Of a stretch of DNA of 64,000 nt, positions 1 to 9,759 are shown piece after piece (position 1 is the stretch's first letter; the number at the start of each line of letters is the position of its first letter). The stretch comes from Cricetomys ansorgei (taxonomy: Eukaryota; Chordata; Mammalia; Rodentia; Nesomyidae), in assembly GCA_026225945.1 (NCBI GenBank), contig JAMJFZ010001089.1:3354501-3418500 (forward strand), read 5' to 3'. The position numbers and the translations under genes are program-made. The notes under the pieces were generated by a model. The model saw nothing but the letters and a program-made list of their open reading frames with translations, was not told the DNA's origin and searched no databases.

Positions 1-335
1 ATAGTGCATTCCTGCTGTGAGCATGAGCGTGCAAACGTCTGCACAAGTCCCAGCTTTCATTTCTTTAAGGTATGTCCCCAGAAGAGCTGACAGTTTGTTC
101 ATGTGCTCATTCTCTCCTTAACACTTGTGGAGCCACAGTACGCTGCTCCATAGTAGCTGCTTCACTCTACCCCACCAGCAAAGTTGCCAGGATTATTCTT
201 TCTCCACATCCGCACTGGGATCTTTCCATGGTCATCCTACTGAAGGTGAGATTTGCATTTCATGGTGGCTTTGATGTGCACTTCCCTGGTCACAGGTGGC
301 TGTTGAAATTCCTTCCTTTCACTTTTGTTGTGATC
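1..335. other. Unassigned sequence at window start
   Basis: No repeat family, exon or RNA is recognised here. Open frames are short and featureless. Confidence 0.5.
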
Positions 336-339
336 AATT

Positions 340-478
340 GCTTTTCTAAGTGGGGTCTTAGGTAGCCTGGGCTACATAGCTCAAACTAGCTATGTAACAG
401 ACCCTTGAACTCCTGATTCTCCTCTCTCTACCTTCTGAGCACTGGATTACAAGTATCTGCCATCATTCCTGGCTCTCC
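340..478 (-). mobile_element. B1 SINE, diverged
   Basis: Read on the minus strand this follows the 7SL-derived B1 plan. On the plus strand one sees the antisense B1 landmarks in order: a 'gtagcctgggct' block, 'cttgaactcctga', 'gcactggattacaag' and a terminal 'cctggct'. It is heavily diverged, with a short internal repeat of the 'agctatgta' region, so it is an old copy. Confidence 0.75.
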
Positions 479-647
479 GCTTTTTAGATTTTAACATTAG
501 AACATTTTAAGTGACACTGTGGCTCATAGTTTATTTCTACCACACCTCTTGAGTTTAGACTGAACAAAGCCATGATTGCTGTCACATCAATGTTTTGACA
601 GCAGAAGGCACCCTACTAGTTATTAGTTGGGAAGTCAGTCAGTCAGT

Positions 648-762
648 AGGTTTGTTTTGAGAAAGGGTCTCACTCTGGATCCCAGGTTGGCTTTGACCTC
701 TCCTCTATCTTCCTGCCTCTGACTCTCAAGTGCTGGATTGAAGGTATACCTTGTCTTAAAAC
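648..762 (-). mobile_element. B1 SINE, diverged
   Basis: Antisense B1 landmarks are visible in order: 'gagaaagggtctcact', 'cccaggttggct', 'ttcctgcctctgactctcaa' and 'gtgctggattgaagg'. The 3' end of the plus-strand match (B1 5' end) is truncated. Confidence 0.75.
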
Positions 763-1120
763 CCTAACATTTAAATTTAGACATTTACTTCTAATTCATA
801 ATCTCTAGTGCCCTCCCTCCCCAGGATACTATTTTATGATTTCTTTCATCTGTCTGCTTTAAGTACAGTTACTTAAGGAGAATCAGGAGCCATTTATCCA
901 AAAACTCAAAGAACATCATTTTCAGATGCTCCCAATAAAACCCAGAGGTTTAGGGGACTCCTTGCATCCTTGGAGTATGCTGGCTTCTTGAGGGAGAAAC
1001 TCAAGAAACTTAGGCTCCAAGGCTGACTGCTATCCTGTCCCTGGGGAGGAGGAAGGAAGGCAGCCATGCCTCTAATACAGAAAATGAAAGCTTGCACTAT
1101 CTGGGAGAAGAGCCTCATCC
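762..1120. other. Unassigned unique sequence
   Basis: No family resemblance was recognised between the B1 relic and the next LTR. Confidence 0.45.
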
Positions 1121-1121
1121 T

Positions 1122-1495
1122 GGTTTCATTTCAGTTGCTGTGAAAAAAACACCCTGACCAAAATCAATTTAGGGAAGGCAGAGTTTATTTGGCTTATGAT
1201 TTTAGTCCATCATTTCAAGAAAATCAAAGCAGGAACTCAAGCTGCTAGCCAAGTCACATCCTCCACAGTCAAGAACATGCTGCCAGGTTTTCTTATTTCA
1301 TCTAGCTTTCTCCTGTATCATATAGTTCAGGAAATGCTACCTAGGGAATGGTGCCACCCAAAGTGGACTGCATCTTCCTCCATCAATTAACATCCAAGAC
1401 ATCTGTCCACAGGCATGCCTGCAGCTATTCTCTCAAGTGAGGCTCTCTTCTCAGGTGATTCCAGGTTGTGGCAAGTAGACATTTAAAACTCACCA
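1122..1495 (-). mobile_element. MaLR-type solo LTR (MT/ORR1-like), minus strand
   Basis: The plus strand opens with the antisense of the shared rodent MaLR 3' end ('cagttgctgtgaaaaaaaca'). It then shows 'tttatttggcttatgatttt', 'caggaactcaa', 'catcaattaacatccaagac' and an AT-rich tail. This is the same order as the full copies near 40.0 and 59.9 kb. It is diverged, and no internal retroviral region is attached, so it is a solo LTR relic. The subfamily is not assigned. Confidence 0.7.
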
Positions 1496-1985
1496 TCAAA
1501 AACTCTAGAAATGGGAAATAGAAAACATGATTCCCTCTAGAAACTTTAACACAGCCTATACCTTCCAATGGCAAGAGAATAATTCTTCCCAAGGGAGGAC
1601 TTGCGTATCAACAAAATGTCACTCCTTGACCTTCAGGGTAGAGACTGAGATTTCTCCAGGGTACTGCATGTATTGCTTGATTCTCCAACCTTACTCCACC
1701 CAGCACCTTGGCTGCTACTCACAAACAGCCCTAGGAGTCTGAAAAGTTGCAAACTGGGAGGAGAGGGCAGTCATCTCTAAGCACTTTTAAAGATGGTTGG
1801 CTCCAAAGTATTACTACTTTTCAAAAATTCTCATCTTCCCCAGAGGATCAGCATCACTGGTCCAAAATTCTTTTCAACCTACTGAAGATCCCACAGAATC
1901 ATGACACTATGCCTGGGTCATATTCCCATATGGCATCTATTTGCCCTAAATAGAGAGGCAACAAACCAAAGAATGTATATACCAC
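1495..1985. other. Unassigned sequence between two LTR-like repeats
   Basis: There is no recognisable exon or SINE. It could be residual internal sequence of a flanking retroelement, but nothing in it identifies one. Confidence 0.4.
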
Positions 1986-1987
1986 CA

Positions 1988-2455
1988 AAGTCCAACTTAG
2001 TGAATCAATGTGTTTTATTGGGGTTATTTACAGGAGTGTGGATGAGAGGTTACTTGCAGGAGTAAAAATGAGTCAAAGATGGCTGCATCACCAAGGTCCA
2101 CCTCAGCATGGGTGACAGCACATGAAAGCTGGAAATCTGGAGCCCACTGCAGAGCCTACAGGCAGCTTAACAATTGAAGGGCATCCTTTCCAGGTAGTGC
2201 AGTTGGTTTGAGCCATGTCCAGGCAGCTCAGCAGGTCTCTGACACTACCAAGTGAATCAGCCTGTCAGAGAGTGTCCCTCAGCAGTCCTTACAGCTTGTG
2301 TATACTTGAGGAGGGAAGGGCTTAGAGAATCTGGTTTCAGGTACTTCCTAAAGCTAGTGAGTTGCTTACATCCTGAGTTTGAGGAATATCCCTACAGGAT
2401 GGAATGCTTTGCCCACCCCTTAAACCACCCTGTTGTTTTACCTCTGTTTTAACAT
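1988..2455 (-). mobile_element. Rodent LTR-like interspersed repeat, minus strand
   Basis: On the minus strand this segment ends with an AATAAA polyadenylation signal (plus-strand tttatt at 2014-2019) close to a 'ttcactaagttgga' end. The body ('agcatgggtgacagc', 'ggcagcttaacaa', 'ctctgacactaccaa') matches my memory of a common rodent interspersed repeat. The family name is not assigned, and the LTR reading is an inference from the terminal signal. Confidence 0.5.
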
Positions 2456-2602
2456 CCTGTGTCTTACTGAGCTAAGCTGGAAGGTTTTAATCTTGGAGGA
2501 AAGTGCTTTTCCTCCAAGGAATGGCTAAAGCTTCCGATTACAGAAAGCCTACAAGAGTCATGAGCTTGACTTAATTTTTATTTTGCTTCATCTATTTATT
2601 TA

Positions 2603-2682
2603 GTGGTAGTAGGGATCGAACCCAGAACCTTGTGCATGCTGAGCAAGTGATTGCCCATTCAGCCATAGTTATATATAGCATC
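2603..2682 (-). mobile_element. ID SINE relic
   Basis: The antisense ID (tRNA-Ala/BC1-derived) order is visible: 'agggatcgaacccagaacct', 'tgtgcatgctgagcaagtg' and 'cattcagcca'. These correspond to the tRNA B-box and A-box parts of the element. The copy is diverged, with no clean A tail. Confidence 0.7.
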
Positions 2683-2684
2683 AG

Positions 2685-3165
2685 TCCACCTGCGACTGAA
2701 GCTTGAGGAGGGGCCAGGGAGGAAGAAGAGAACTGTTGATATGCTTCAAAAGGAAAACAATGGCGATATTTTAATGCCATATTACAAATGAAAATGTCCT
2801 AAGAATTAGGAATCAAATTTTTAAAACTAGAGCCTAGAGGACACTCGGAAAATACTCATTGTGGTTCTGTGTAGCGCAGCTTATAGAAGTGTCCATTGCA
2901 ATCTAGACTTATGTAATGCAGGATACTCTGTATCTTAGAAGTAAGAGTGACTCAATAATTGCCTTTAAACCCACACTTTCACCCCCCATAATTTCCCTAT
3001 AATAAACTCAGCTAATCTTCCTCATGCCAGTTTCCTCATCTGAAGGGTTAATTAGAAGATTTAATTGCCCACATATGATTTGGGGGTTGCGGGAGCACCT
3101 TCTGAAATAATAGATGTGTGGAGACTTCAAAAAGTTAAGAATAAATAATAAGAATGAGTATTAAG
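2685..3165. other. Unassigned sequence; possible old MIR scrap
   Basis: About 3020-3060 has 'gtttcctcatctga', which resembles the MIR core, but too little remains to call it. The rest is featureless AT-rich DNA. Confidence 0.35.
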
Positions 3166-3169
3166 CATA

Positions 3170-3440
3170 CAGCCGATCTTCATTATCTTTAAGGATTTGG
3201 GTCCAGAACACCCCCCCAAGACAAAATATCTCTCATATAAAAGGGTGTGATATTTACATATAACGTAGTCCCACCCTCCATATCCCTCAAATCATTCTTG
3301 TATTACTTACATCATGAATGCCGTACAATGGGATGGAAATGGTTGTTATACTATTAACCATTATTTTTGAGTGATGTCCCTCCAAATGTCTTCACGTGTT
3401 TAGTACAGATGAGGTTTTTGTCGTTGTTGTTCAACAGTGA
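3170..3440 (+). mobile_element. Tigger-like (Tc1/mariner-pogo) MITE, copy 1
   Basis: It starts with 'cagccgatcttcattatct' and runs through 'catataaaagggtgtgatat', 'tttacatataacgta', 'aatggttgttatactatta' and 'gtgtttagtacagatga'. That is the order of a mammal-wide non-autonomous Tigger/pogo element with long TIRs (MER8-like in my recollection). Three more copies of the same element, all in this orientation, are at 50.3, 60.7 and 61.0 kb. No transposase frame is present. Confidence 0.65.
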
Positions 3441-4400
3441 AGTAAATTTGAAAATGAGCAGCCATGGATGAGCTGAGGGTAAATGTAGTTCGTTACACCA
3501 GATCTCCTGTGAGAATAAATGAGGCAACTTCGGTTTTCCATATTGAAAAGAGAGCCTACACTGGCAACAGTAAGAACAAAAGAAATGCAAGTTTTCCAGG
3601 GATCCTCCAATTGCTTTTCACCATCTCCTCGGGAGGTTGATTTGAGAAGCTGTGGTGTAATGTGTATCACACAGTTTACAATTCGTTCTCAAACACTTAA
3701 AAAAAGATAAACGATGGTTGGGGAGAGTTAACTGGGCGGGGGCGGGGGGATAAGAAAGAAGAAAACAACACTGAATATAACACTGGGATCCCTGGATCTC
3801 TATGATTGTGTGCAGAAAGTTTCCTGAAACCATGAAGCAAGTTCCTGGAGAAGAAAGTGTGTGTGTGTCGTAATTACAAACCCTAGGGACTGTGTATCTC
3901 AGGATGGTCTTTCTCTATTCTTCCTTCTAAAAAACACAGCAGTCATAACCGCAAGTAGCACAGATCTCAGAAGTCTTCAACCTTTGTCTCCAGCTTAGCC
4001 TACATTATGAAGGCAAGAGTAGCTGAGGACTGATCAGCCCAGCTCTCTCTGGTGTCTCAGTCCACAGCAGGTGAGGCAGTCACTTGGGTTATTTGTTTTT
4101 CCAGGTCAGACAGGCACATTTCTAGCCTAGAGCTCTGAGCAAATGTTTAAATTTCATTTTCAGTCATCTCGGGTTCTGTTCCCCAGCATCAAAGGCAGGT
4201 CCCTGCATGCTGCCCTCCTAGATCCTAGGTCTTCTCCCCAGGGCTGAGGGGAATACAGGACGCGAGGAGAGAAGGGAAGGGCTGGGCGGGTGCTTTACAG
4301 TGTCTCCGGCTCTCCAGCCCTTCATCATCTCTCTCTTTTCCGAGGGCTTGCTTTGCCCCAGCTCTGAGAATTGGACTTGTTTACACAGCTCATCAGTCTC
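3440..4400. other. Unassigned unique sequence upstream of the promoter candidate
   Basis: It contains a short G-rich run (about 3736-3750) and a short GT tract (3859-3870). No repeat family or exon is recognised. The last 150 bases become more CG-containing ('gacgcgagg', 'gggcgggtgc'), leading into the candidate promoter. Confidence 0.4.
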
Positions 4401-4404
4401 TCTT

Positions 4405-4475
4405 TGCAGTTGCTATGGCAACCACCAGGGGTCAGTTTATAAAAGGGGAGGAAATCCACTTTTGGGGAGGCAGCT
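4405..4475 (+). promoter_or_regulatory. Candidate TATA core promoter with RFX X-box
   Basis: A near-palindromic X-box, gttgctatggcaac (4409-4422), is the half-site arrangement bound by RFX factors. It overlaps 'ccaccagggg' (4422-4431), which resembles part of a CTCF site. A strong TATA box, tataaaagg (4438-4446), follows 16 bases later. A start site would fall near 4468-4475. Downstream, gacgtcac (4578-4585) is a CRE-like element. The sequence looks unique and not repeat-derived. I see no clear splice donor or protein start tied to it, so the transcript is unknown. This is an inference from motifs only. Confidence 0.4.
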
Positions 4476-4479
4476 TTCC

Positions 4480-5030
4480 AGCTTCTGTGCAAAGCACGGC
4501 AGAAAACAAAAGCCCAAATACCCCGGAGGAAACACACGGAAAAGCTTTCTACCAGCCCGAGCATCACGCTGGCCTGAGACGTCACGAACCACTGCAGCAT
4601 TTCTTTCCTGCAGAAAGACCATTCCAGAACAGCTGGTGGGAGCAAGAAGGCCTCACCCCTGCATTCCCCAGATTATTCTCTCTCCCTCTCCTCCTGCCCT
4701 TTGCCTTAATGGCCTGAAAGCATCTGTGTGTGAACTCTCTGGCAAGCAATTATGCATTAACAGAACCAGAGCCTACAAATGCCGGTTACCTCCATCATTC
4801 TCATAGAGACAGAGGCAGCACGCCATCGGAACAGCAAACAGTGTTAAAGTCCAACCTTAACCTTAACCTGTCTGTTCAGAACATCCTGGGGGCGGGGGTG
4901 GGGAGGTGGGGGAGGGAGTCCCAGGATGCCCAGCCAGCAAAGAAGTTTTAGCACTAATTTGCGTAGCTGACCAGACTTAGCCGATAAAAAGTAGAGAAGA
5001 CCAAATAACTTTGGATTTCAGAGACATAAT
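4480..5030. other. Unique sequence; possible 5' exon or UTR of the promoter candidate
   Basis: If the TATA box at 4438 is used, this would be transcribed. The frames here (longest 168 codons, beginning upstream of the TATA box at 4300) do not start cleanly after the predicted start site and match no family. A G-rich tract lies at 4890-4918. No gene is called. Confidence 0.3.
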
Positions 5031-5032
5031 TG

Positions 5033-5335
5033 ATAAAGGAAAATCTGAGCTGAGTTTATCTCAACAATTTATTGGGGGGGGGCGGTTCTAGCTCTAAAGT
5101 GAGAAGTTGATTCAGAATGCCTTCTGTGCACAGTGTGCACAGGCTGTATTTATAGCCAGAGAAAAGGAAGTGAGCCACAGAAACACCCTGCTTAGCTGTA
5201 GTCAGCATTGACTCTGCCTGTTTGGCAGTTTGTAGCCTCTGATTGGCTAGAGGCTGGCTGCCATAATTGGCTATACTCCATACTCTTAAGTTAAGTTACA
5301 GCTTGCTTTCATGTCAACTTAGGTTTCAGTTCACC
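5033..5335 (-). mobile_element. Solo LTR of an endogenous retrovirus, minus strand
   Basis: On the minus strand the promoter and processing signals of a retroviral LTR occur in order: two CCAAT boxes (plus-strand attgg at 5266-5270 and 5242-5246), a TATA box (plus tatttatag, 5147-5155) and an AATAAA signal (plus tttatt, 5068-5073). Spacing fits a U3-R-U5 unit of about 300 bases. The plus strand begins 'tgataaagg', consistent with a terminal CA. No internal region adjoins it. Family not assigned. Confidence 0.55.
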
Positions 5336-5990
5336 AAACGTGGAGACCAGCTTGGGCCAAATTTTATCATTTAAGAATGGAATCAGATTTAGGCCAGACT
5401 TATTAATTTAACACAATTGTGTTACATTTTTGTATAACATGTGTGACATACACAAGCCAAGACGATGCAACTCATTGCACTCCAGTCTAGCTGTCTTCCT
5501 TACAACTACCAAATGTCAGGGACTCAGCAGATGAGGTCTTCTTCATTCCCAGCAAGGAAAGCACGGATACCTTCTGCGATGTTCTAAGTCTTGCAATATC
5601 CTGTTAACTCTGAATAAAATGAAATGAGAAGATTTACATACATGCAGAATCACAAACCTTGTCACGGAGAGATGACGTTGCTAATCTTCCCTCAGATATT
5701 TGCAAGCACCACCTAAACTGACTAAAAGTGTTTAGTGCTGCATTTTCATTAAAGGTTTAAAAATCAGCCTTTCTGAAAGAGAATGGATTTTACTTTTCTT
5801 GACAGGGGAAGTATTTTATGGATATGTGGTAAGGAATAAATAGCCTTCGAAGCATTAGATTGGGGAAGTCTGAGCAGAGTACAGAGCCAGGTGGGGATGC
5901 ATCTCTGTGTTTTCAGTTCTATGTGACATTCAAGCATACATGTTCATATGATGTAGAGAATGACATTAGCACTTTCCAAAATTACACTCG
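5335..5990. other. Unassigned AT-rich unique sequence
   Basis: No repeat or coding feature is recognised. Confidence 0.4.
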
Positions 5991-5995
5991 TCCCA

Positions 5996-6040
5996 GGCCC
6001 TCCCTTCCTCCCTCCCTCCCTCCCTCCCTTCCTCCTTTTC
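5996..6040 (+). repeat. (TCCC)n microsatellite
   Basis: An imperfect tcccttcc/ctccc array of about 45 bases adjoins the A-rich tail side of the following minus-strand SINE. SINE tails often seed such arrays. Confidence 0.9.
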
Positions 6041-6045
6041 CTTTT

Positions 6046-6250
6046 TAAAGAGGATTTTATTTTATTTTTGTGTATGTCTGTGTGTCGATATGTGCATGTC
6101 AGTACAGGTACCTATAGAGGCCGGAAGAGGCACCCAGCACCCGGAGCTAGATTGCAGGAGGTTGCCAGCTGACTAACCTGGGTGCTGAGAACTGGACTCA
6201 CGACCTCTGGAAGAGCAGCAAGTGCTCTTAACCACTGAGCCATCTCCCAA
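6046..6250 (-). mobile_element. B2/B3 SINE, minus strand
   Basis: The antisense B2/B3 order is clear: 'ttttattttatttttgtgta' tail, 'agaggccggaagaggcaccc', 'gggtgctgagaactggactc', 'cctctggaagagcagcaagt' and 'gctcttaaccactgagccat', the tRNA-like head. The head is nearly complete. Confidence 0.9.
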
Positions 6251-6261
6251 TCCGGCCTTTC

Positions 6262-6390
6262 CCTTTTCTTCAAGTTTATTTTTGTTTTGTGTGTTTCTGA
6301 GAGAGGGGTGGGGGGGAAGGATCTCACTATGTAGCCCAGGCCAGCCTCAAACTCATGATCTTTTGTTTCTGCCTCATCAGGCCTGGCTTT
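6262..6390 (-). mobile_element. B1 SINE, minus strand
   Basis: Antisense B1 landmarks are 'ggatctcactatgtagccca', 'ggccagcctcaaactcatga', 'gcctcatcaggcctggct', with a T-rich stretch corresponding to the A tail just before. The middle of the monomer is shortened. The tRNA-like head of the preceding B2/B3 abuts this A tail, suggesting the B2/B3 inserted there later. Confidence 0.8.
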
Positions 6391-6402
6391 TCTTCCTCGC
6401 TC

Positions 6403-6704
6403 TGTGAGGACCAGCGCCTTCTAGTGGTGGACAGCACTGATCTCAGCTCTCCGCTTCCTGGTAAAGTTCTTGATTTCCCAGAAGCCCCTTGTTTCCCTTG
6501 CGAGATTTGACAAGCCAATGCAGGTTTCAGGTCCTCTAGCCACTGTCTATTTCCTTTAAAAGGCCCACAAGGCTGCATCTGTTTGCCACCATTTTGTAAA
6601 GTGGTTGACCCCTGCATGCAGGTTTGCTCTGCAGAATAAAAGTGATTTTGCTTTTTGCATACATGGTCTCTGTGGTCTTTGTGGGGTGATTCTCAGACCC
6701 AACA
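6403..6704 (+). mobile_element. Solo LTR of an endogenous retrovirus, plus strand
   Basis: A segment of about 300 bases begins 'tgtgaggacc' and ends 'gacccaaca', so it has the TG...CA ends of a retroviral LTR. Inside it are ccaat (6515-6519), a TATA-like tttaaaagg (6555-6563) and aataaa (6635-6640), in U3-R-U5 order. No gag/pol sequence flanks it. A clear target-site duplication is not seen. Family not assigned. Confidence 0.6.
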
Positions 6705-7860
6705 GTGCTAAGAATCTCTGCCTGATTCTTCACCAAGAAGACTCTCTCAGTGAGAGTTTTGAAAACTTCTACAAAACCTAAGTCATTGGCTACAACACAG
6801 CAACTTGCTGTGGCATCAATTTTGACCCTAAATCCACATACCCAAAACTTAAGGCAAATAAATCAAAAAGTGGACTTGGAGCACATCTCAGCACTAGAGT
6901 GTGTATTTAGCACATGCAAGCTTGGACTGAATCAGTACCTAGATAAATAAACAGAAATCAAGAAGCACAAAGACACTTGAGAACAAAGCAAAAAGCAGCA
7001 ACAATCCACCCCTTCAGCTCCCTCACTCACCCCCACTCACCCCAAATTCCACCCACCCCACTGCCCACCCCCACTCACTGCGAACTCATACTGCAAGGGT
7101 TCTCACAGCTCTAATGCACGGCAGGTAATTAAAGGAAAACCGTCAAGATAAACATCACGCACAATAAAAACATCCTCACTCTAAAAATGGCAATAAATTT
7201 TTCTCCAAGAAAACAAGGCAGTGTTAGAAGTTGGGGCTATGAGTTCCAATTTCTTCTGCCTGACCCTGTCAAAGTCCCGGGCTCTATGAGGTAGATTCTC
7301 TGTGGGCAAAATGTAGCTGCTGAGTCCATACTGTTAAGTGCCCCAACTCCAACTGAGGGGTGTTGTAAGCACATCTATAAGTCACAATGAGCCGTTCAGA
7401 CAAAGGGCAGGAAAGTATGAAATGAGATTATTTGTGCTATTCACTTTGTGAACAAGCAGCTTGATTCAGGAGTCGGAATCAGTTCAGTTTGGTCATAAGC
7501 AGTTTAAAGGGACTTTTTTTTTTTTTTAACCCTGCTTTCATTTACTTAAAAAAACAAAAACAAGCAATTCTTTTCTTTTTCTTTTTTAATCATTTGTTAA
7601 TAAACCCTACATCTGAAGCTCGAGCTGTCAGTGTCTATTTAGCACCATCCAACAGCTGTTGAATGGGATAATCACCTGTTTATCCTCCTGTCACTAATTC
7701 AAATGCTAATTGCACTCCAGACTCCCAGCTTAGTCTGAAACCAGACCAGGTGTGCTGCTCTGGGAGCCGCTGCTACAGGGTCATCGGCGTCCGTGGATTC
7801 ATTTCCAGTGACCAGATAAAATAGGACAGAGCACACTCTTGAGCACACACGTGCATGCGC
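6705..7860. other. Unassigned sequence with C-rich and poly(T) tracts
   Basis: It holds a 'cccactcac'-rich patch (about 7020-7080) and a T run (7514-7527). No exon or repeat family is recognised. Confidence 0.4.
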
Positions 7861-7865
7861 GTGTG

Positions 7866-7887
7866 CACACACACACACACACACACA
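7866..7887 (+). repeat. (CA)n microsatellite
   Basis: A short perfect CA run. Confidence 0.95.
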
Positions 7888-7899
7888 TGCATCCCGCAT

Positions 7900-8060
7900 G
7901 GATGAAAGAACCCGTTGCTCATTATTGTGAAAATTTTGATATGACCCAAATATCAGATTACACTGAGGTAAACAACCATGGAATGCAGTATTATGCAACC
8001 GATAAAAGGGTGCTCACAAACATGATTAAATAACAAGGAAAAATACTTGCTCTTGTTGAA
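7900..8060 (+). mobile_element. L1M 3'-UTR relic
   Basis: The order 'tatgacccaaatatcag', 'catggaatgcagtattatgc' and 'aaacatgattaaataacaag' follows the 3' region of old mammalian L1 elements ('catacaatggaatactatgc...'). The copy is short and diverged, with no ORF2 remnant. Confidence 0.5.
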
Positions 8061-8069
8061 TGGGAAAAA

Positions 8070-8145
8070 TGGGCTGGGGACATAGATTCCTGGTGGATAT
8101 GTCGTCTAACATGTAAGAAATCCTGGATTTCATCCCCAGCAGAGA
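8070..8145 (+). mobile_element. ID SINE relic
   Basis: 'gctggggacatagattcctg' followed by 'gtaagaaatcctggatttca' and 'tccccagcag' follows the ID core, including its tRNA-like A and B box positions. Diverged. Confidence 0.55.
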
Positions 8146-8242
8146 TAGGTGGGGGCAGGAGAGTGCACCTGCACGTAAGTTTTCTAACTGAAAATCAATA
8201 TTTAAGTAATCTAAATTGATTACTTTAAATTGAGTATTGGCT

Positions 8243-8600
8243 AAGGGACTGGGGAGATGGCTCAAGGGCTGAGAGAATTTGCTGCAGAAATGCATGGAGC
8301 TGAGTTCAAATTCTCAGCACTCGCCAAAGACCAGATGTGACTGTGCTCTGTGACCCCAGGGATATGCCAGGCACAGACAGAAGCGTTGCTGGGATTTACT
8401 GGCCACCAGCCTAGCTCTAAGTTCAGGGAGAGACCCTGCCTGGGGGAATAAGAGGAGGGGTGACATCGCTCAGGACACCTGACAGACTCTTCTTTCCTCC
8501 ACACGAACACGGGCCCTAATACCTGCATGTGCGCTCATGCACACACACACGCACAAACACGAACACTACAGAAACACACACACACACAGAAATTAAATTA
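8243..8600 (+). mobile_element. B4 SINE (ID-B1 composite)
   Basis: It starts with the tRNA-like head 'actggggagatggctcaagg', then 'ctgagttcaaattctcagca', a B1-like middle with 'gagaccctgcctggggg', and 'ggacacctgacagactcttc' leading into a CA-rich tail and A-rich end (8532-8625). This is the B4 layout. The B1-like middle is decayed. Confidence 0.75.
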
Positions 8601-8604
8601 AAAA

Positions 8605-9330
8605 TAAAAATAAAATACTACTAAGAAGAAGGACACTTCTAGGGTCTGGAGATGTGTTAAGAGTTTCTGTTCTTGTGGAGCTTGCATTCTGGAGGAGAGA
8701 GAAAATCAATAGTTTAATAAGAAGGGTGTGGTTTTAGGGGTCCTAAGAAAGGGTCATCTTACAAAGGATTGTGGGGAGCAGGGACCGGAGACCCTGCTTA
8801 CATTGGGTCCTGAGAAAGGAACCCTCACATGCAAATTAGGCAATGAGAAGCCTCAGAGAAAGTCGGCAGGTGGGAGTGGGCTGGAGACAGGAGGGAGTTG
8901 GTGATGCAGAGGGTGCAGAGTAGAAAGGGAGGCAGCAGTTAGTTTTGCAGGGACTCGGGTGCCATGAGGGTCTTAGGGTACAGGACCACAGCATAGAGGT
9001 GGAAGGTGGAGCCGGCATAGGTTACTCATGAACCTAACTTGGGGTGGGAAGGTTGAAAGACACACAGACACAGGTGCACAGGCGCACACACACACACACA
9101 TTTATAGAATTTTTTTGGATTGGGGACTGCAATAAATGAATCCATCTGAAGTTCCATTTATTGCGCCGAGGATGCCGAGTGAAGGAAGTTTGTGGTGGAA
9201 AACTGTACGTTTGATGTACCTGTTGTATATTGATCGCCAAGGGAATGTCAGGCTCCTAGCTCTGAAGTCGAGATCTCAGGGAGGAATCAGGGCTCTAGAA
9301 TCAGGAGTGATCCGCATTTTGGAGATTGCC
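8605..9330. other. Mostly unassigned; possible L2 scrap and (AC)n
   Basis: About 8660-8720 reads 'gtggagcttgcattctgg', reminiscent of an L2-type fragment, but it is too short to call firmly. A short AC run lies at 9085-9103. No exon is recognised. Confidence 0.35.
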
Positions 9331-9472
9331 AGAGTTCATTTCCCTCCACTGTAACAAAATACCTGAGCCTCGGTAATTAAATTATTTCTTATATCCCTAG
9401 AGGCTGGGAAGTCCAACAGGAAGAGGATCCCACCTGATAACTGTCTGTTGCACCACCCTGTGGTAGGGGGCA
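9331..9472 (-). mobile_element. MaLR-type LTR fragment, minus strand
   Basis: The plus strand reads 'ccactgtaacaaaatacctg', the antisense of a MaLR LTR 3' end, followed by 'ggctgggaagtccaacag'. It is cut short by the B2 pair that follows. Confidence 0.6.
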
Positions 9473-9566
9473 AAAGGCCAGAGAGATGGCTCAGCAGGTA
9501 AGAGCTCTTGCCATTAACAACCTGAGTTTGGTCCCCAGCACCCACATGGTGGAATGAGATAATTAA
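9473..9566 (+). mobile_element. B2/B3 SINE head, plus strand, truncated
   Basis: 'ggccagagagatggctcagc', 'aggtaagagctcttgcc', 'gtttggtccccagcacccac' and 'atggtggaatgag' form the tRNA-like head and part of the body. The 3' half is missing. It faces an opposed B2/B3 copy across only a few bases. Confidence 0.85.
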
Positions 9567-9573
9567 CTCTCTC

Positions 9574-9758
9574 CTTTTTTTTTTTTTAAAGAATAACTTA
9601 TTTAATTTTTATTTTATGTGCATTGGTGTGAAGGTGTTGGATCCCTTGGAACTCGAGTTACAGGCAGTGTGAGCTGCCATGTGGGTGCCAGGAATTGAAC
9701 CCAGATCCTCTATAAGAGCAGCCAGTGCTCTTAACCACTGAGCCATCTCTCCAGCCCC
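9574..9758 (-). mobile_element. B2/B3 SINE, minus strand
   Basis: It starts with the antisense A tail (14 T), then 'aacttatttaatttttattt', 'gagctgccatgtgggtgcca', 'ggaattgaacccagatcctc' and 'gctcttaaccactgagccat', ending at 'ctctccagcccc'. Nearly complete. With the preceding plus-strand copy it makes an inverted SINE pair. Confidence 0.92.
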
Positions 9759-9759
9759 A

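Noticed and set aside
2990..3060. Possible MIR at 'gtttcctcatctga'
   Set aside because: Only one short word matches and neighbouring MIR segments are absent.
4300..4806. 168-codon frame over the promoter candidate
   Set aside because: Its ATG lies upstream of the TATA box, and overlapping frames of similar quality exist on both strands.
9473..9758. tRNA-like sequences in the B2/B3, B4 and ID elements
   Set aside because: They are SINE heads, not tRNA genes: no intact cloverleaf with anticodon arm is maintained.
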